64,000 nt of DNA from Microplitis mediator (lineage: Eukaryota; Arthropoda; Insecta; Hymenoptera; Braconidae). Made by a program: the position numbers and the translations under genes. This document shows positions 1 through 10,303 of this stretch, in pieces. Where the stretch lies: the NCBI RefSeq assembly GCF_029852145.1, contig NC_079977.1, forward strand, positions 16,935,948-16,999,947. Direction: 5' to 3'. The notes beneath the pieces were generated by a model that saw nothing but the letters and a program-made list of their open reading frames with translations, made no database searches and had not been told where the DNA came from. The number at the start of each line of letters is the position of its first letter. Position 1 is the stretch's first letter.

Positions 1-72
1 GTTGAGCAGCATTGAGGTAGGACATTAGTTGGATGGGTGACCTCTTGGCAAAATAGCAGTTAACCGATAGAT
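1..72 (+). repeat. 5S rRNA-like fragment (SINE3-type or 5S pseudogene)
   Basis: The first ~60 bases resemble the 3' half of an insect 5S rRNA gene. AGCAGC is followed, at the same 27-base spacing as in 5S, by a match ending in GATGGG, and TTGGATGGGTGACC then CTTGG reads as the 5S internal control element (box C). The 5S-like part stops near base 55 and continues into GTTAACCGATAG and a T run. GTTAACCGATAG also ends the GAGCTC-palindrome repeat near 26.7 kb. A 5S-derived SINE or a truncated pseudogene fits. The 5' half, if any, lies outside the window. Confidence 0.5.
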
Positions 73-159
73 TTTTTTTTTTTATTTATGCATGATTATA
101 TATAATTGATTATATATCATCAGAACCTGCCAATTTTGAGATCTAGTAATATATAAGTT

Positions 160-785
160 ATTGTATATATGATTAAGTAAAATCATTTTTTCCCGGGTAT
201 ATATAACTTTATATGATTATATAAGATTTTATAAAGTCATATAAGTTTTTATAGGACCAATTTCATGATAAGACTTTATATGATTTTATATGAGTCACTT
301 TTATATGATTTATAAATGATCATATAAGAACTTTTTTTCCCGGGATTGTATAAATTTGTATAAGATTTTATAAAGTTGCATATAATTTTATGAAATCGTA
401 TACAACTTTATAAAATTTTATAAAATTCTATGAAATTTGATAAAATTATATTAAATTATATGAAATTCTACAAAATTTCGCTGGACAGTCTTATAAAATT
501 GTTGAAATTTTATATAACTTTATACAATGGTGTAAAACTTTATAAGATTTTGTTATATTTTATACAATTTCATAAAATCTCATACAATTTTAGAAAAATT
601 ACGTTTATTTATTACGTTCCTTACTCAGATCTTACTTTATAAAATTTTATTGAATTTTATGAAATTTTATAAAATTGTATGAATTTTTATAAAATTTTGC
701 TGTAAAATCTTACAAAATTTTATAAAATTGTATAAAATATTATATTATTTTATAAAATTTTATAAAAACATTTTTTCCCGGGTAT
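160..785. repeat. Degenerate TATAAAATTTTATA word array with CCCGGGT blocks
   Basis: About 600 bp consist almost only of variants of TTTATAAAATTTTATA or TATAAAATTGTATA, a self-complementary word. Blocks reading TTTTTCCCGGG occur near 192, 339 and 776; the last marks a sharp change to ordinary sequence. CCCGGGT followed by an A run also bounds the element at 34.54-35.81 kb, so these blocks may be element ends. The short reading frame at 430-642 is a by-product of the array. Confidence 0.6.
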
Positions 786-1187
786 CATCGTTTAACTTGA
801 CAATTGAATTACCTTTGGCGATGCTAAATATTCACTAACTAACTCAAAGAAACTTTAAACTTCTGTGACCTTATTATTTGCCTGGGACCATAACCTGTAG
901 ACTTTAAACTGTATAATAAACAAATAGTCGATACAAAGTTTTATACCATAGCACGTCCGCTCTGTTAGGCTTATTAGTACAGACTAACTATGAATTAGTA
1001 AATATAATAATATGTATAGCTAATGAAACTTTAGTAAAGTAATTAGTGTAATATATAATGATGTTGCTATATCCCAACGCGGTTTTATAATAACTAATAT
1101 TCATATGAATCATGTTTTTCGAACAGAATTTTTTTTTTTACGTCCTGGAGAAATTAGAAATTCGAACGAAATTCTTTAATAAACCTA
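786..1187. other. No gene seen
   Basis: AT-rich sequence without a convincing reading frame, RNA gene or repeat boundary. Confidence 0.5.
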
Positions 1188-2388
1188 ATCATTAAGGGTG
1201 CATGGGAAGGGTCTGCGATACAAAAAGAAGGGCATATTTTTGTGATTTTGTTTTCTTTCCACAGTATCTTCTTCATTAAAATCCTTAAAATTTGTAGCAT
1301 TTTTAAGCATCATGACAAGAATATTCTGCTAAATTTTCATGAAAAAATATTGAAAAATAAGCCAGAAGTAGTGGGGAAAACTGATTCACCTCAAAAAAAG
1401 TTTCCACACAGTAGTCAGGATAACTCGTAACTGCTTCATGTGAAATCGGAAAACCAAATAGAAATTTCAAGTGCGTAAGTTTATAATTATAAGGACATAA
1501 GTTTATTTTGGACTTGAACGAACGAATAAACAAAACATTCATTTTTGAATTCGTGGTAAAGGTGCAATCCAAAAATTCCGATTTTCACCAAAAAAAAATT
1601 CGTTCGTTAAATTAAAAGATTAGTAGTAATTGAAAAAAAAAAAAAAAGAAAAAAATCATTTGTTCAAATTTGAGCATTTAGTATCTAAAAGAAGTGTTCA
1701 AAGTTTAGGGGAAATCGGTCTAAAGATTTTCTAGAAATTTTGACTACCGACTTGAAAAAAAGTTTTGAAAAAAACGCGATTGAAATTTTTTTCTGAAACT
1801 CTCCTCTGCAGCTGCTGCATAATTCAGAGCATCCTCTTGCTCCAACCTACGACGGATTCGCTCCTCTTGAGTAGCAGCCTGAGTTTTGCGATTTGCTTTC
1901 GATATGATTTTAACGACTTCTGAAAAGTTTTGCTCCTAATGATTTTAAATTTTCTGACAATAATTCTTATAAGTATCTTATTAGTATCAGAAAAAAAATT
2001 AAAAAAAGAAACCGATTTTTCAATTCTTTTCCCCCTCAATAATGTATTTCCTGAAAAATATTGAAAATGAGGTGAGTATTTTAAAATAATATTTCAAAAT
2101 CCACTAAGCACATACAAGATTTTTCATTGAGCATACAATTCTCTTTGAGCAAAACTTCGAACCAATAAAATACGTTCATATGGGCTGAGTTTTATTCACT
2201 AAAACGAAAAAAATCGAGATTTACATGCTTTTAGCGTGGGAAAACTTCGACGACGATGTTTCAGTTCTTAAAATTGATATTGAGAGCTTAAAATTAGACT
2301 GAATTTGCATTTTAGCATGTAGAACAAGAGTTTCAATGGGAAACGAAAAAAAAAAAAAAGTTCGTTTCGAACGGAGCACCCTAATGAT
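1188..2388. repeat. Possible TIR-bounded insertion
   Basis: ATCATTAAGGGTGC at the left end is answered by GCACCCTAATGAT at the right end, a short imperfect inverted pair about 1.2 kb apart. The interior has no transposase and only short unsupported frames. The inverted pair is short enough to be chance, so this is a weak call. Confidence 0.25.
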
Positions 2389-2456
2389 CATACTATCGCA
2401 TTGGAGGTGCGCAAAAATAAAATATTCTTAAATTAAATATATACATGTTGACTTAC

Positions 2457-2743
2457 CTGACGAGTATTTCAATTTAGTAATAGGTTCATGAATGTCATTA
2501 AGGAGCTTACGAATGGATTTTTGGTGTTTGAGAAGTGTGAAAGCCTTTATAATTCCCGCCAGCATTGGAAATATGTAACCCAAATTGTAGGATACTTCAC
2601 CCAGGTCATCAAAATTAACAATGAAATCAGCGATATTTAGAATAATAAGAGCTGTCGTCATCACCCAATTGAATATTTGAAACGCAACTATCGCAATATA
2701 TCTACCTGGTCGTTCATTATTAAATTCGAATAATCCCCAAGTT
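2457..2743 (-). CDS. Odorant receptor (7tm_6) exon, partial gene
   Basis: The minus strand is open for about 95 codons and reads as the N-terminal third of an insect odorant receptor. It starts near WGLFEFNNERPGRYIA, then has two hydrophobic stretches (VAFQIFNWVMTTALIILNIA and the LGYIFPMLAGIIKAF region), then KSIRKLLNDIHEPI, a layout typical of hymenopteran ORs. Insect ORs are seven-transmembrane ligand-gated channel subunits that pair with Orco in antennal neurons. The exon ends at a consensus donor (TCAG|GTAAGT, intron from 2456 downwards), a phase-1 junction. An in-frame TAA at 2746-2748 bounds the open region, and a weak AAAG acceptor at about 2744 is possible. No further OR exons are recognisable between 1 and 2400 or upstream to 4 kb, so the rest is outside the window, across a long intron, or lost. 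Confidence 0.6.
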
Positions 2744-2801
2744 CTTTATATCAAAAAGTAAAAGACGATCATAATTATAAATTATATAAACATTTCTTTT
2801 A

Positions 2802-2802
<1 letters not shown>

Positions 2803-2863
<61 letters not shown>
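2803..2863. repeat. (ATT)n microsatellite
   Basis: About twenty uninterrupted ATT units, just upstream of the odorant-receptor exon in its own orientation. Confidence 0.95.
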
Positions 2864-2865
<2 letters not shown>

Positions 2866-2935
2866 TAACTTTGCTAAATGCAACCCAACGTCCAAAGTTT
2901 TGCAGTGTGAGTCTATTGGCGTTTTTTCCATATTA

Positions 2936-2938
<3 letters not shown>

Positions 2939-2984
<46 letters not shown>
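2939..2984. repeat. Poly-T tract (46 T)
   Basis: Uninterrupted run of 46 T. It could be the poly-A tail of a minus-strand retro-insertion or simple slippage; no target duplication was identified. The lysine-rich frame read across it is an artefact. Confidence 0.9.
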
Positions 2985-3600
2985 CAATACACCAACGTTT
3001 TCGTTTAGACAACAATATTTCTACCTCTGACAACTATTTATAATGACTAGACAATAAAAAACCGCCTCTACTTAGTAGTAAGTTTATGAATAATAAATAA
3101 ATATTTCACGCCTAAGAAGGGCGTACTATCATAACATGCGCATATTCAATACCGGTAGAAAAAAGTTTAAAATTTATAGAAATTTATAGAGGCTTAATTG
3201 TTTTCACCCCGAGAAAGAAAATAAAATAGCATTGACGATAATAAAAAAATTTTTTAAGTGATAGCATAATAATATTTTTAGTTCGTTATTAATTGATTTG
3301 TTTTTTTTTAAGTATCATTGGATATTATAATAGTTATAATATATGGATAAGAAATAGGTTTTTGATTTAATGCAAATTTTCCACATTATCCAAAAAAAAA
3401 CGCAAGCAGGTAAAGCTTACTTTCAACCTTTTATTGACATTAGATATAATCATTTAAAATTCTATATAATCATATAAAGTGTTAAAAATTGATACATTAA
3501 AGAATTAACTAAATGATTGTTACAAAAAATTAACTAATGTGCATTTTCAAAAATAAAATAAAATATTCAAAATTATGATTCTTTCCCTTCAAACTAAATA
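2985..3600. other. No gene seen
   Basis: AT-rich, no supported feature. Confidence 0.5.
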
Positions 3601-3640
3601 TTTCAGCTCCGCGCTACTCGCAACATCGCCCGTGTACCTA

Positions 3641-3675
3641 CTTTTATGACCGTCCCGGGTTCGGGGCCATAAAAG
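3641..3675 (+). other. Hairpin at the start of the dispersed repeat
   Basis: CTTTTATGACC pairs with GGCCATAAAAG around a short C/G-rich loop. The homologous place in copy 2 (56600-56633) has TTTTATGATCCTC paired with GAGGTCATAAAA: different bases, pairing retained. Confidence 0.55.
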
Positions 3676-4364
3676 TTGATCCTATCCGTACACAGTGCGA
3701 GCCTTTCGCCCACATACGCAGCTCCTCTACGCGAACATTTGGTCGCCAAATTTCGTTCCATTTTTTATACATAACTTTTTATTATAAATAATTTTACAGG
3801 GCTTTCTCACGCTCTTGGGAAAATGAAAAATTCGAGAAATTTCCAAACCAGTTTTTTGAACCTTTTTTTCAGCATACTTGCAGTCTGCACCAACTCGTTG
3901 CCATTGTTACCAGTCAGTCCTTCTCTGACCTTTTGCACCGAGCACATCGAGTGTTTCCGAACTTGTCAATTTTCCTGACCAGCTTCACATCAATTTACAA
4001 ATATCAGTTCAATCAATTCTTTTCTTAAACACAGTGAAAGCAATAACCGTTCAGTTACAATAAATCCCAGTTTAGCGAGCATTTATTACCATCAAGAGCC
4101 ATCAAGAAACAAGTACGCAGCATCCAGAGTACTCAGCAGCTCGTGATCATCTTTCATCTGCATCGGCTCACCCCGCGCTGGTGTGATCGTGATATCCAGC
4201 TGTAGACTACCAGCACTCAACCACCAAACTCAGGTCTAAATAAATTACAACCTGGGTTACTTTTGGTATATACACAGATTCAATTGCTATTCTCTCTCGC
4301 ATGTTGTCAATACTCTGACGCTCTAACTGGGTCGCGCTATAATGACTGACCTTTTGCCAGTTCG

Positions 4365-4423
4365 TCACAAGGTCTCCCTGAGTCTGGTCCTGGTTCACTT
4401 GCGACTAGGACACCACCTTGTGA
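4365..4423 (+). other. Hairpin module 1.1
   Basis: Outer stem TCACAAGGT / ACCTTGTGA (9 bp, perfect), inner stem GTCCTGGT / ACTAGGAC with one mismatch, 9-nt loop. Followed by TTCGTCAG. Confidence 0.7.
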
Positions 4424-4522
4424 TTCGTCAGCAGTTGTAGCGGACCACATCTACTCTGGAGAATCCTTTCGGGTATTTTCTCCTTACCGAGCGCACCATA
4501 ATGGCTGACCTGCCCCCAGTCT

Positions 4523-4584
4523 TCGCCAAGGCCTTACCCCAGACTGGTCCCTGGTTCTCCGCGACCGGGACACCGCCTTGGCGA
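4523..4584 (+). other. Hairpin module 1.2
   Basis: Outer stem TCGCCAAGGC / GCCTTGGCGA (10 bp, perfect), inner stem GTCCC-t-GGT / ACC-GGGAC with one bulged T. Preceded by ATGGCTGACC and followed by CCGTCAG. The outer stem differs from module 1.1 at paired positions only in ways that keep pairing. Confidence 0.75.
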
Positions 4585-4681
4585 CCCGTCAGTTGTTGTG
4601 GTGGATCGGCTAGATGAGAGTTTCGAGAGGTATTTACTGGATTCGCGTCTGACTAGTCCGCATCTGACCTCTTTCAGTTCA

Positions 4682-4740
4682 TCATAAGTTCTTCCTGTGT
4701 CTGGTCCTGGTTCACCTGCGGCCGGGGCACCTCTTTGTGA
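4682..4740 (+). other. Hairpin module 1.3 (degenerate)
   Basis: Weaker outer pairing, TCATAAG against CTTTGTGA, around the CTGGTCCTGGTTCACCTGCG inner segment. Recognised as a module by position and by the surrounding GACCTCT...CTGTCAG. Confidence 0.5.
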
Positions 4741-4819
4741 TCTGTCAGATCCCCTAGCAGACAGCATCAGCTTCCTGTTCTTACCGATTGCATCACAATG
4801 GCTGACCTACCCCCAGTTT

Positions 4820-4880
4820 TCACCAAGGCCTCACTCAGAACGGTCTCTGGTTCTCTGCGACCGGGACACCGCCTTGGTGA
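4820..4880 (+). other. Hairpin module 1.4
   Basis: Outer stem TCACCAAGGC / GCCTTGGTGA (10 bp, perfect), inner stem GTCTC-t-GGT / ACC-GGGAC (one G-U pair, same bulged T as module 1.2). Preceded by ATGGCTGACC and followed by CCCGTCAG. Confidence 0.75.
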
Positions 4881-5145
4881 CCCGTCAGTGGTTGTGATGG
4901 ATCAGCTGGATGAGAAACGAATCTCGAGATACTCTTATGACCGTGCACCTGTCTACTCAAGCCTCAATCTAACTGCGCTCTGCTCGAGTATCTTGTAACG
5001 CCCATGCGTAGCTTGCGAGAACTCCAATATCACTCTGTGACTCTTAAGCTGATCTGCCGCTATCTTTCGCTAGCATCCGCTAGCATCCGAGTAGGCCATT
5101 AACACCATACTATTTTCAACAGTTGCTGCCTAGTCGATGCGCACG

Positions 5146-5235
5146 AGCAATATCGAGATTTGAACGAGCAAAGTACGAGATTTGAACGAGCAAAGTACGA
5201 GGTTGAACGAGCAAAGTACGGGTTTGAACGAGCGC
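5146..5235 (+). repeat. 22-bp minisatellite (about 4 units)
   Basis: Four tandem variants of TTGAACGAGCAAAGTACGAG. Copy 2 of the dispersed repeat has a single related unit (CCGAACGAGCACGG at about 58275), so the array expanded only in copy 1. Confidence 0.8.
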
Positions 5236-5700
5236 TGTGAGTCTTCAGTCTAAGACCCAGAATCCTGCACCATTTCCGAGACCGCCAGATCACGTCAGCA
5301 GCAGCTTGACACTGCCAAGCTAGATACATCGAGATCTTCAGCTACGGGAGTGTATCACCTGTCCCGTTGAAACCATCACCAGTACCAGAGTCGTCTAATA
5401 CAATCCACTACTCTAACATCCATTCTGAGTTTATAACAATCAAAATACAATATAATCTGTTCTCAAACATAAACTTCATAATAATAAATTATTTTAGTTC
5501 TTGCTCAAACATAAAGAATTTTAAATAATTATATATATAATTATTCTACAGATTAATTTCGCCACCGAAAGAGCTGACGAGATAAACCGAATCTCAAATT
5601 ATGTAGTTATTGTTTAAAACGATAATGTAAAAATCAATAATTCTTAATAATAACTTTTCGTGCTGAAACTTCTTTATTAAAATACATTATTCGTTACTAA

Positions 5701-6565
5701 CTCTCTAAACATGAATTAGTGGAAATTTCATTAATTACGTTAGTGAAGCAGTATTCACTTCATAATCAGTGTACTTAAATAACAAATTAGTGAATTCTCA
5801 CTAATAAATTTAGTACCATAATTTTCAGTAGAAAATTAGTGATTTTCACTACTGAACTAGCGATATTTTCATAATTTCTACAAGTGAAACTGTTATTCAC
5901 TTCTTAATTTATCAATTTCCCAATTTCACTAGAAACTTTAACTATCAAATAATTAAATATTTTACTAGATATAAATATCATTGATAATTGTAGTGCTATT
6001 TTAAAAAATTTTAATAAAAAACTTTCAAAATAAAAAAAAATAGAAGTACAGAACAATAATATATTTATATGAAGAGTACGTCAATCATGACATCACGGAT
6101 TTTTTATTTCTTCATCAGTTATTGTTTGGTATCATAACGAATATACTATTTACACTCACGCGATCACATGCGTAGGTCAGCGCAGTGGATAGCATCAAAG
6201 ACTTCGAATCGGAAGAATGCAGGTTCGAGCCCAGCAGTCACTGGGATTTTTTCATCAATCAAAATCATGTATACTTATTCTAAATAATGATTCTAATACA
6301 TTAATCACATTTCGGATCTAATTACAAGTGTCTTATATTTTTTTTCGCAATACAATATTTTTTTTCACCAATGAAATCAGTGGATTCCCATATTCACTTT
6401 TCAATTTAGTGGATTCTCATATTCACTCATCAAATCAGTGAATTCCAATATTCACATATTCATTACGTGAATATTCACTAATTCTGCGTGGTACGATTGT
6501 AGCATTGACAATTAGTGAATATTCACTTGAAATTAGTGAAAAATCACTAATTCATATTTAGAGAG
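5701..6565. mobile_element. TIR element with ATTCACTAATT words (CTCTCTAAACATG family, long form)
   Basis: Left end CTCTCTAAACATGAATTAGT, right end its inverse with ATGAATT changed by one base (ACTAATTCATATTTAGAGAG). The interior is filled with variants of ATTAGTGAATATTCACTAAT. It has no transposase. The 141-bp element at 6758 has the same termini, so both belong to one non-autonomous family. It contains the tRNA-like insertion at 6163-6245. Confidence 0.75.
6163..6245 (+). repeat. tRNA-Arg-like sequence (SINE head or pseudogene)
   Basis: TCAGCGCAGTGG fits a pol III box A and, 55 bp on, GGTTCGAGCCC fits box B. Between them GACTTCGAATC looks like the anticodon region of tRNA-Arg (TCG), and GAAGAATGCAGGTTCGA matches the tRNA-Arg order. 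The acceptor stem does not pair, so it is not a functional tRNA. A tRNA-derived SINE head inside the MITE is the simplest reading. Confidence 0.55.
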
Positions 6566-6757
6566 AATATTGATCCTCCAATAACTTCTGATATTATTTA
6601 TTCCTCATCATCCCTCACGTTGTTAAGAATCGCAAAATATGAGTAAGACTTTTGTATAACCCTAAACAATTATATTAATCAAATAATTATATTACTCGTT
6701 CTGGTATAGATCCACACAACGAATAAAAAATTCAGCTGTCCACTAGATCTGCATCTA

Positions 6758-6898
6758 CTCTCTAAACATGAATAAGTGAAATAAGTGAATATTCACTAAT
6801 TCTGAGTGCCAACCGAACCACTTTTTGAAATTAGTGGTTCGGTTTGCACTTGGAATGAGTGAATATTCACTTATTTTCACTTATTCATGTTTAGAGAG
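6758..6898. mobile_element. MITE, CTCTCTAAACATG family, short form
   Basis: Near-complete 141-bp palindrome: CTCTCTAAACATGAATAAGT at the left and its exact inverse at the right, flanked on both sides by TA (6756-6757 and 6899-6900). The two halves also pair internally (AGTGAATATTCACT, CCGAACCAC / GTGGTTCGG). Confidence 0.9.
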
Positions 6899-6900
6899 TA

Positions 6901-8580
6901 TTTTTAAATGAATTTTCCTCTAGAGATAGCTGCTTTTAATTACCGATAAATATGTTTGCATGGAGAAAATCAAAAAATAGCCAGCCGTCATTTCCAAGAG
7001 AGTCAATCCTTGTATTAATCCATTCAACACAAGCTGCTTTGATCCAGACTCAATATTGTTTTCCCATATCCGCACGCATATATAGATTTTTATTTTTTTC
7101 ATCTCTGGTGATCTCAAACTATCTTCACTGATCTCAGTAGATCTTCGAAAATTCCACAATAATATCTATGGATGTCTATTCAGATTTGAGACGATCTACG
7201 CAGATCCACATGTTGTCTTCATCAATTTTTCTTATAACGGCTATAGAAGTCACCAGAGATCTCCGACAATTTCTATAAATATTCGTAGATCTCTTGAAAA
7301 AAAACCTCGGCAACTATAAGATGTACCTCAACCCCATAAACCTGTTATAAGGAACATAGATCTATTTATTTTTTAGTAAATCCGATCCCCGCAGACTGAC
7401 TGGTGATTATTGTAAATCTTCATCATTTATTCTCAGTCATAAAAACATGTGTAGACTTCTTGACACAAGGCCTATTATGACAAATGAAAATTATGTGAAT
7501 CTATTTTACTAAGCATTCAATTGACTAATCACAATATGTATTATACAACAACACTATAAATACAATATATACGCGCATCATATTAACTCATCTGATCTGT
7601 GCAATATCAGCTTTTTCGTTTTAACTCAAATCCTATTAAAATAACACCGTCCGACAATATTGCAATTCACGCTAGTATTCAACGGAGTCAGAAAAATTTT
7701 AATTGTCCATCTCTAAAAGCTAATGATCATCCTCGAGTGATAAATTATTTAAATCAATTAAATGTTGCTTTAATTAATCTTAAGTAACAAACAAAACTCG
7801 TAATTGTATAAAAATAGTTTTAAAAAATCACTAACGGCATTATTTCTTTAGGGGCCTATCCCCCCCCCCCTTCAGTGCATACTTTTGTTTTATTTAAGTT
7901 ACGGTTCATTCCAGTTAATAACTGTTAGCCACTTGTAATCATCATCGGTCAAGATAGAACACTTATAGAAGTAAAGTAAAGAATTTAATACTCTTTAATA
8001 AGAGAACGTGGTCTCTGTACTCATTGAGGCCTTTTAAAAGGCGCAAGAAAATTATCCTTAACTCGGTACCATACCGCCAGTTACTGAGAAATTTATATAA
8101 GAAAAGTAAGAGAATAAGAAAAAGAATAAACAATTTAGTAATAGTCTTGACAACTAATTGGGCCACCGGCTTCTAACTATTTTTCAGTGATTATAACAAT
8201 AAAGGGCATGTTAAAATCGTTTATATATTTATACAGTCGACTACCCGTCATAAGTCTGGTTTAGGGGCTGCAGGGGGATTTTTTTTTAAATTCCGGTCTC
8301 CTCACTACCGAACGTTGAGATTTGTTTTCAATGACCCATTATAAGCCTGTTTTAATTTATATGATTTAAAATATTATATATACGTGTTGTTACATATGGC
8401 ACTGTCTCGATTTTTCTATTGCTAATAGTGCTAAAATAAATACTTCCATGGAAAAAAAAAATAGGAAACTTAACTTTATGAGGTAAAATTACTAAATTCA
8501 TAATGAAAAGTTAAGCCACTATTAAAATTGTGTAATTTTTACTAGCGAGAATTATATTTTTATTTATATTTAGTCATTTT
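6901..8580. other. No gene seen; AGATCTC words and a poly-C tract
   Basis: Between 7060 and 7320 variants of GATCTC and AGATCT recur, a weak word array. A run of ten C starts at 7861. No supported coding region; the short frames at 7599-7787 and 7963-8166 have no recognisable features. Confidence 0.5.
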
Positions 8581-8698
8581 TATTATCTGGGTATGCCAAT
8601 AAATATAAAGTACATTAGTAAACTATATATTGAGTGAAATTTACTATCCACTATAGTAAATTTTACTATCCAGTTTAGTAAATTTTACTATATTGCGT
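8581..8698 (+). repeat. Dispersed repeat ('GTAAATTTTACTATCCA' family), copy 1
   Basis: TATGCCAATAAATAT ... ATTAGTAAACT ... GAAATTTACTATCCA ... AGTAAATTTTACTAT recurs in the same order and orientation at 46215-46327. Confidence 0.75.
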
Positions 8699-8721
8699 TG
8701 GTGTCAATTTTTATATTTAAA

Positions 8722-9775
8722 AATAACTCGACTCGACCGAGATTCGAACCCTGATCTCCCGGGCCAAAAAAGAATCTTAAATTTGACTTGATTTAACTTA
8801 ATTTCCTTTGAAGTCGTTGTTATTGCGATGATTTTTTTTTTTCTGTTCCTGAAGAATTTGTATATAAGCTCTTGTTTACAAAATCATTTATTTTCATATT
8901 GATTAACCAATTCTGTAATAAACGTTTTATTACCTGTATTAATATAAAAAAGTACCAATAGTAAATTTTCCACAGGAATCGCTAACACATTTTCAGTTAC
9001 AATGAATTCATATAAGTGTGATAGTTGGAGAAGTCTGACAGGCTCTTTGAAAAGTTTTGTTTACAGAAGAGTTATTATTGCAAATGATGGCCAAGGCACT
9101 TACAATTACTAATTTTTTGACAATGGCATATTTTATTAATAATTTTTATAAAAGAATGAAGAAGACCAAAACGTTTTTCATTCAAGTATTTAGTTGCTAC
9201 ATAAGAAGAATTATTTTTTAATGTTCCTTTATAATTTTTTGATATAAACAATATACCATTTAATAATAATCGAAAATATTCTAAACCATCAACACCTTGA
9301 ATAATTATTACTATTATTAATTATATGTTACTTATTATAAGTATTTTTTTAATTTGCGTTGTAACTGTCTAATTTTGTTCTATTCTGCCTTTAATATAAC
9401 TGTTTTTGTCTTAAATCTGAATAAAATATATTTCAATTGAATCAATTTTGACTTAAATGAAACTTCTTTTAACTTGAATCCAAGTAAAACGTATTTAAAT
9501 CGACGCAATTCTGACTTGAATGTGACTTTTTTTGTCTTAAATCTAAAGGAAATAGAGTCAAACTGAACCAGTTTTGACCTAAACGTGACTTATTTTGTTT
9601 TACATCGATCCTAACTAAGCCATAAAAAGTCAAATCTAAGTCAAATGTTATGGAAATTTTACGCTGACTAAAAAAATTAACTTAGTTGAAATTTGAAAGA
9701 TTTTGACTTAAATTGTAAGTCATAATTAAGATTTTTTTTCGACACGGGCTCTCGCGTGCGAATCCTGTCCTCAGT
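8722..9775. repeat. Possible element with GACTTAAAT words and tRNA-like ends
   Basis: On the minus strand 8722-8770 reads GATCAGGGTTCGAATCTCGG, which contains a box B, next to GGCCCGGG and TTAAGATTCTTTTTT. At 9725-9770 the plus strand has TTAAGATTTTTTTTCGACAC then GCGTGCGAATCCTG, a similar order in inverted orientation. Between them 9400-9720 holds repeated variants of TTTTGACTTAAATGTGACTT. No box A was found. This is a candidate inverted-ended word-array element, not an established one. Confidence 0.3.
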
Positions 9776-10303
9776 CTGCCGGTCTGATGTTTCCTTTGAA
9801 ACGAAGGTCTCTGAACTTGTAATACATATTCGCATACGCTATTCCTACCAATTTTTAGTTTTATCGATCTGCTTTGGAAAAATTACAAACCATTTTGTAA
9901 TTTTTAGGTGCTACTGTATAATATTTAATACTATGCTATTCATCTGATTCACAGAAATTACTAAACAGATTATAATTTTTGCGTACTGTAGAGTATTTAG
10001 TGCATATTTTTAGTTAATTTCTATATTTTTAAAGAATAAAAATCGATAAGTTGTCTTGTAAAATGTATGACTTTATGTTCAGTAATAACTTAATTTACTC
10101 TTTATAAAAATTGCTGTTCTATTAATAAAGAACACGAATGAATTAGTAATAAAAATTATAATATCGCTTTTTTCAGATGAACATAGTAATAATTAGCAGA
10201 TTGTGATTTTTACTATACATTTAGCAATAAAAAATAAAAGTAATGCATTGATTTGCATTAGTATTATTACTAAAATACATTAAATAATTCTATCGGAGAC
10301 TTA
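9776..10303. other. No gene seen
   Basis: AT-rich, no supported feature. Confidence 0.5.

Larger units (their letters stand above)
3605..5545 (+). repeat. Large dispersed repeat with hairpin modules, copy 1
   Basis: This block is colinear with 56575-60235. Shared landmarks in order: a TTTTATGAC...GCCATAAAA hairpin, CTCTGACCTTTT followed by GAGCACATCGAGTGT, CAACCTGGGTTACTTT, four 57-70-nt hairpin modules, ACGAGC..GTGAGTCTTCA, GATCACGTCAGCAG, CCACTACTCT, ACAATATAAT, and TAGTTCTTGC near the end. It is richer in G+C than its flanks. No long reading frame runs through it in either copy, and frames in the two copies do not correspond. It could be a non-autonomous retroelement, part of an LTR element (TGTAACGCCC at about 4995 resembles a gypsy-type LTR start) or a spread non-coding transcription unit. 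Confidence 0.7.

Noticed and set aside
1188..2388. Firm transposon call from the ATCATTA(A)GGGTGC inverted pair
   Set aside because: Only about 13 bp of imperfect match with no coding interior, so it is kept as a low-confidence candidate only.
2782..3033. Lysine-rich and isoleucine-rich minus-strand frame
   Set aside because: Product of the poly-T tract and the ATT microsatellite.
6163..6245. Functional tRNA-Arg gene
   Set aside because: Promoter boxes are present but the acceptor stem does not pair and the anticodon stem is poor.
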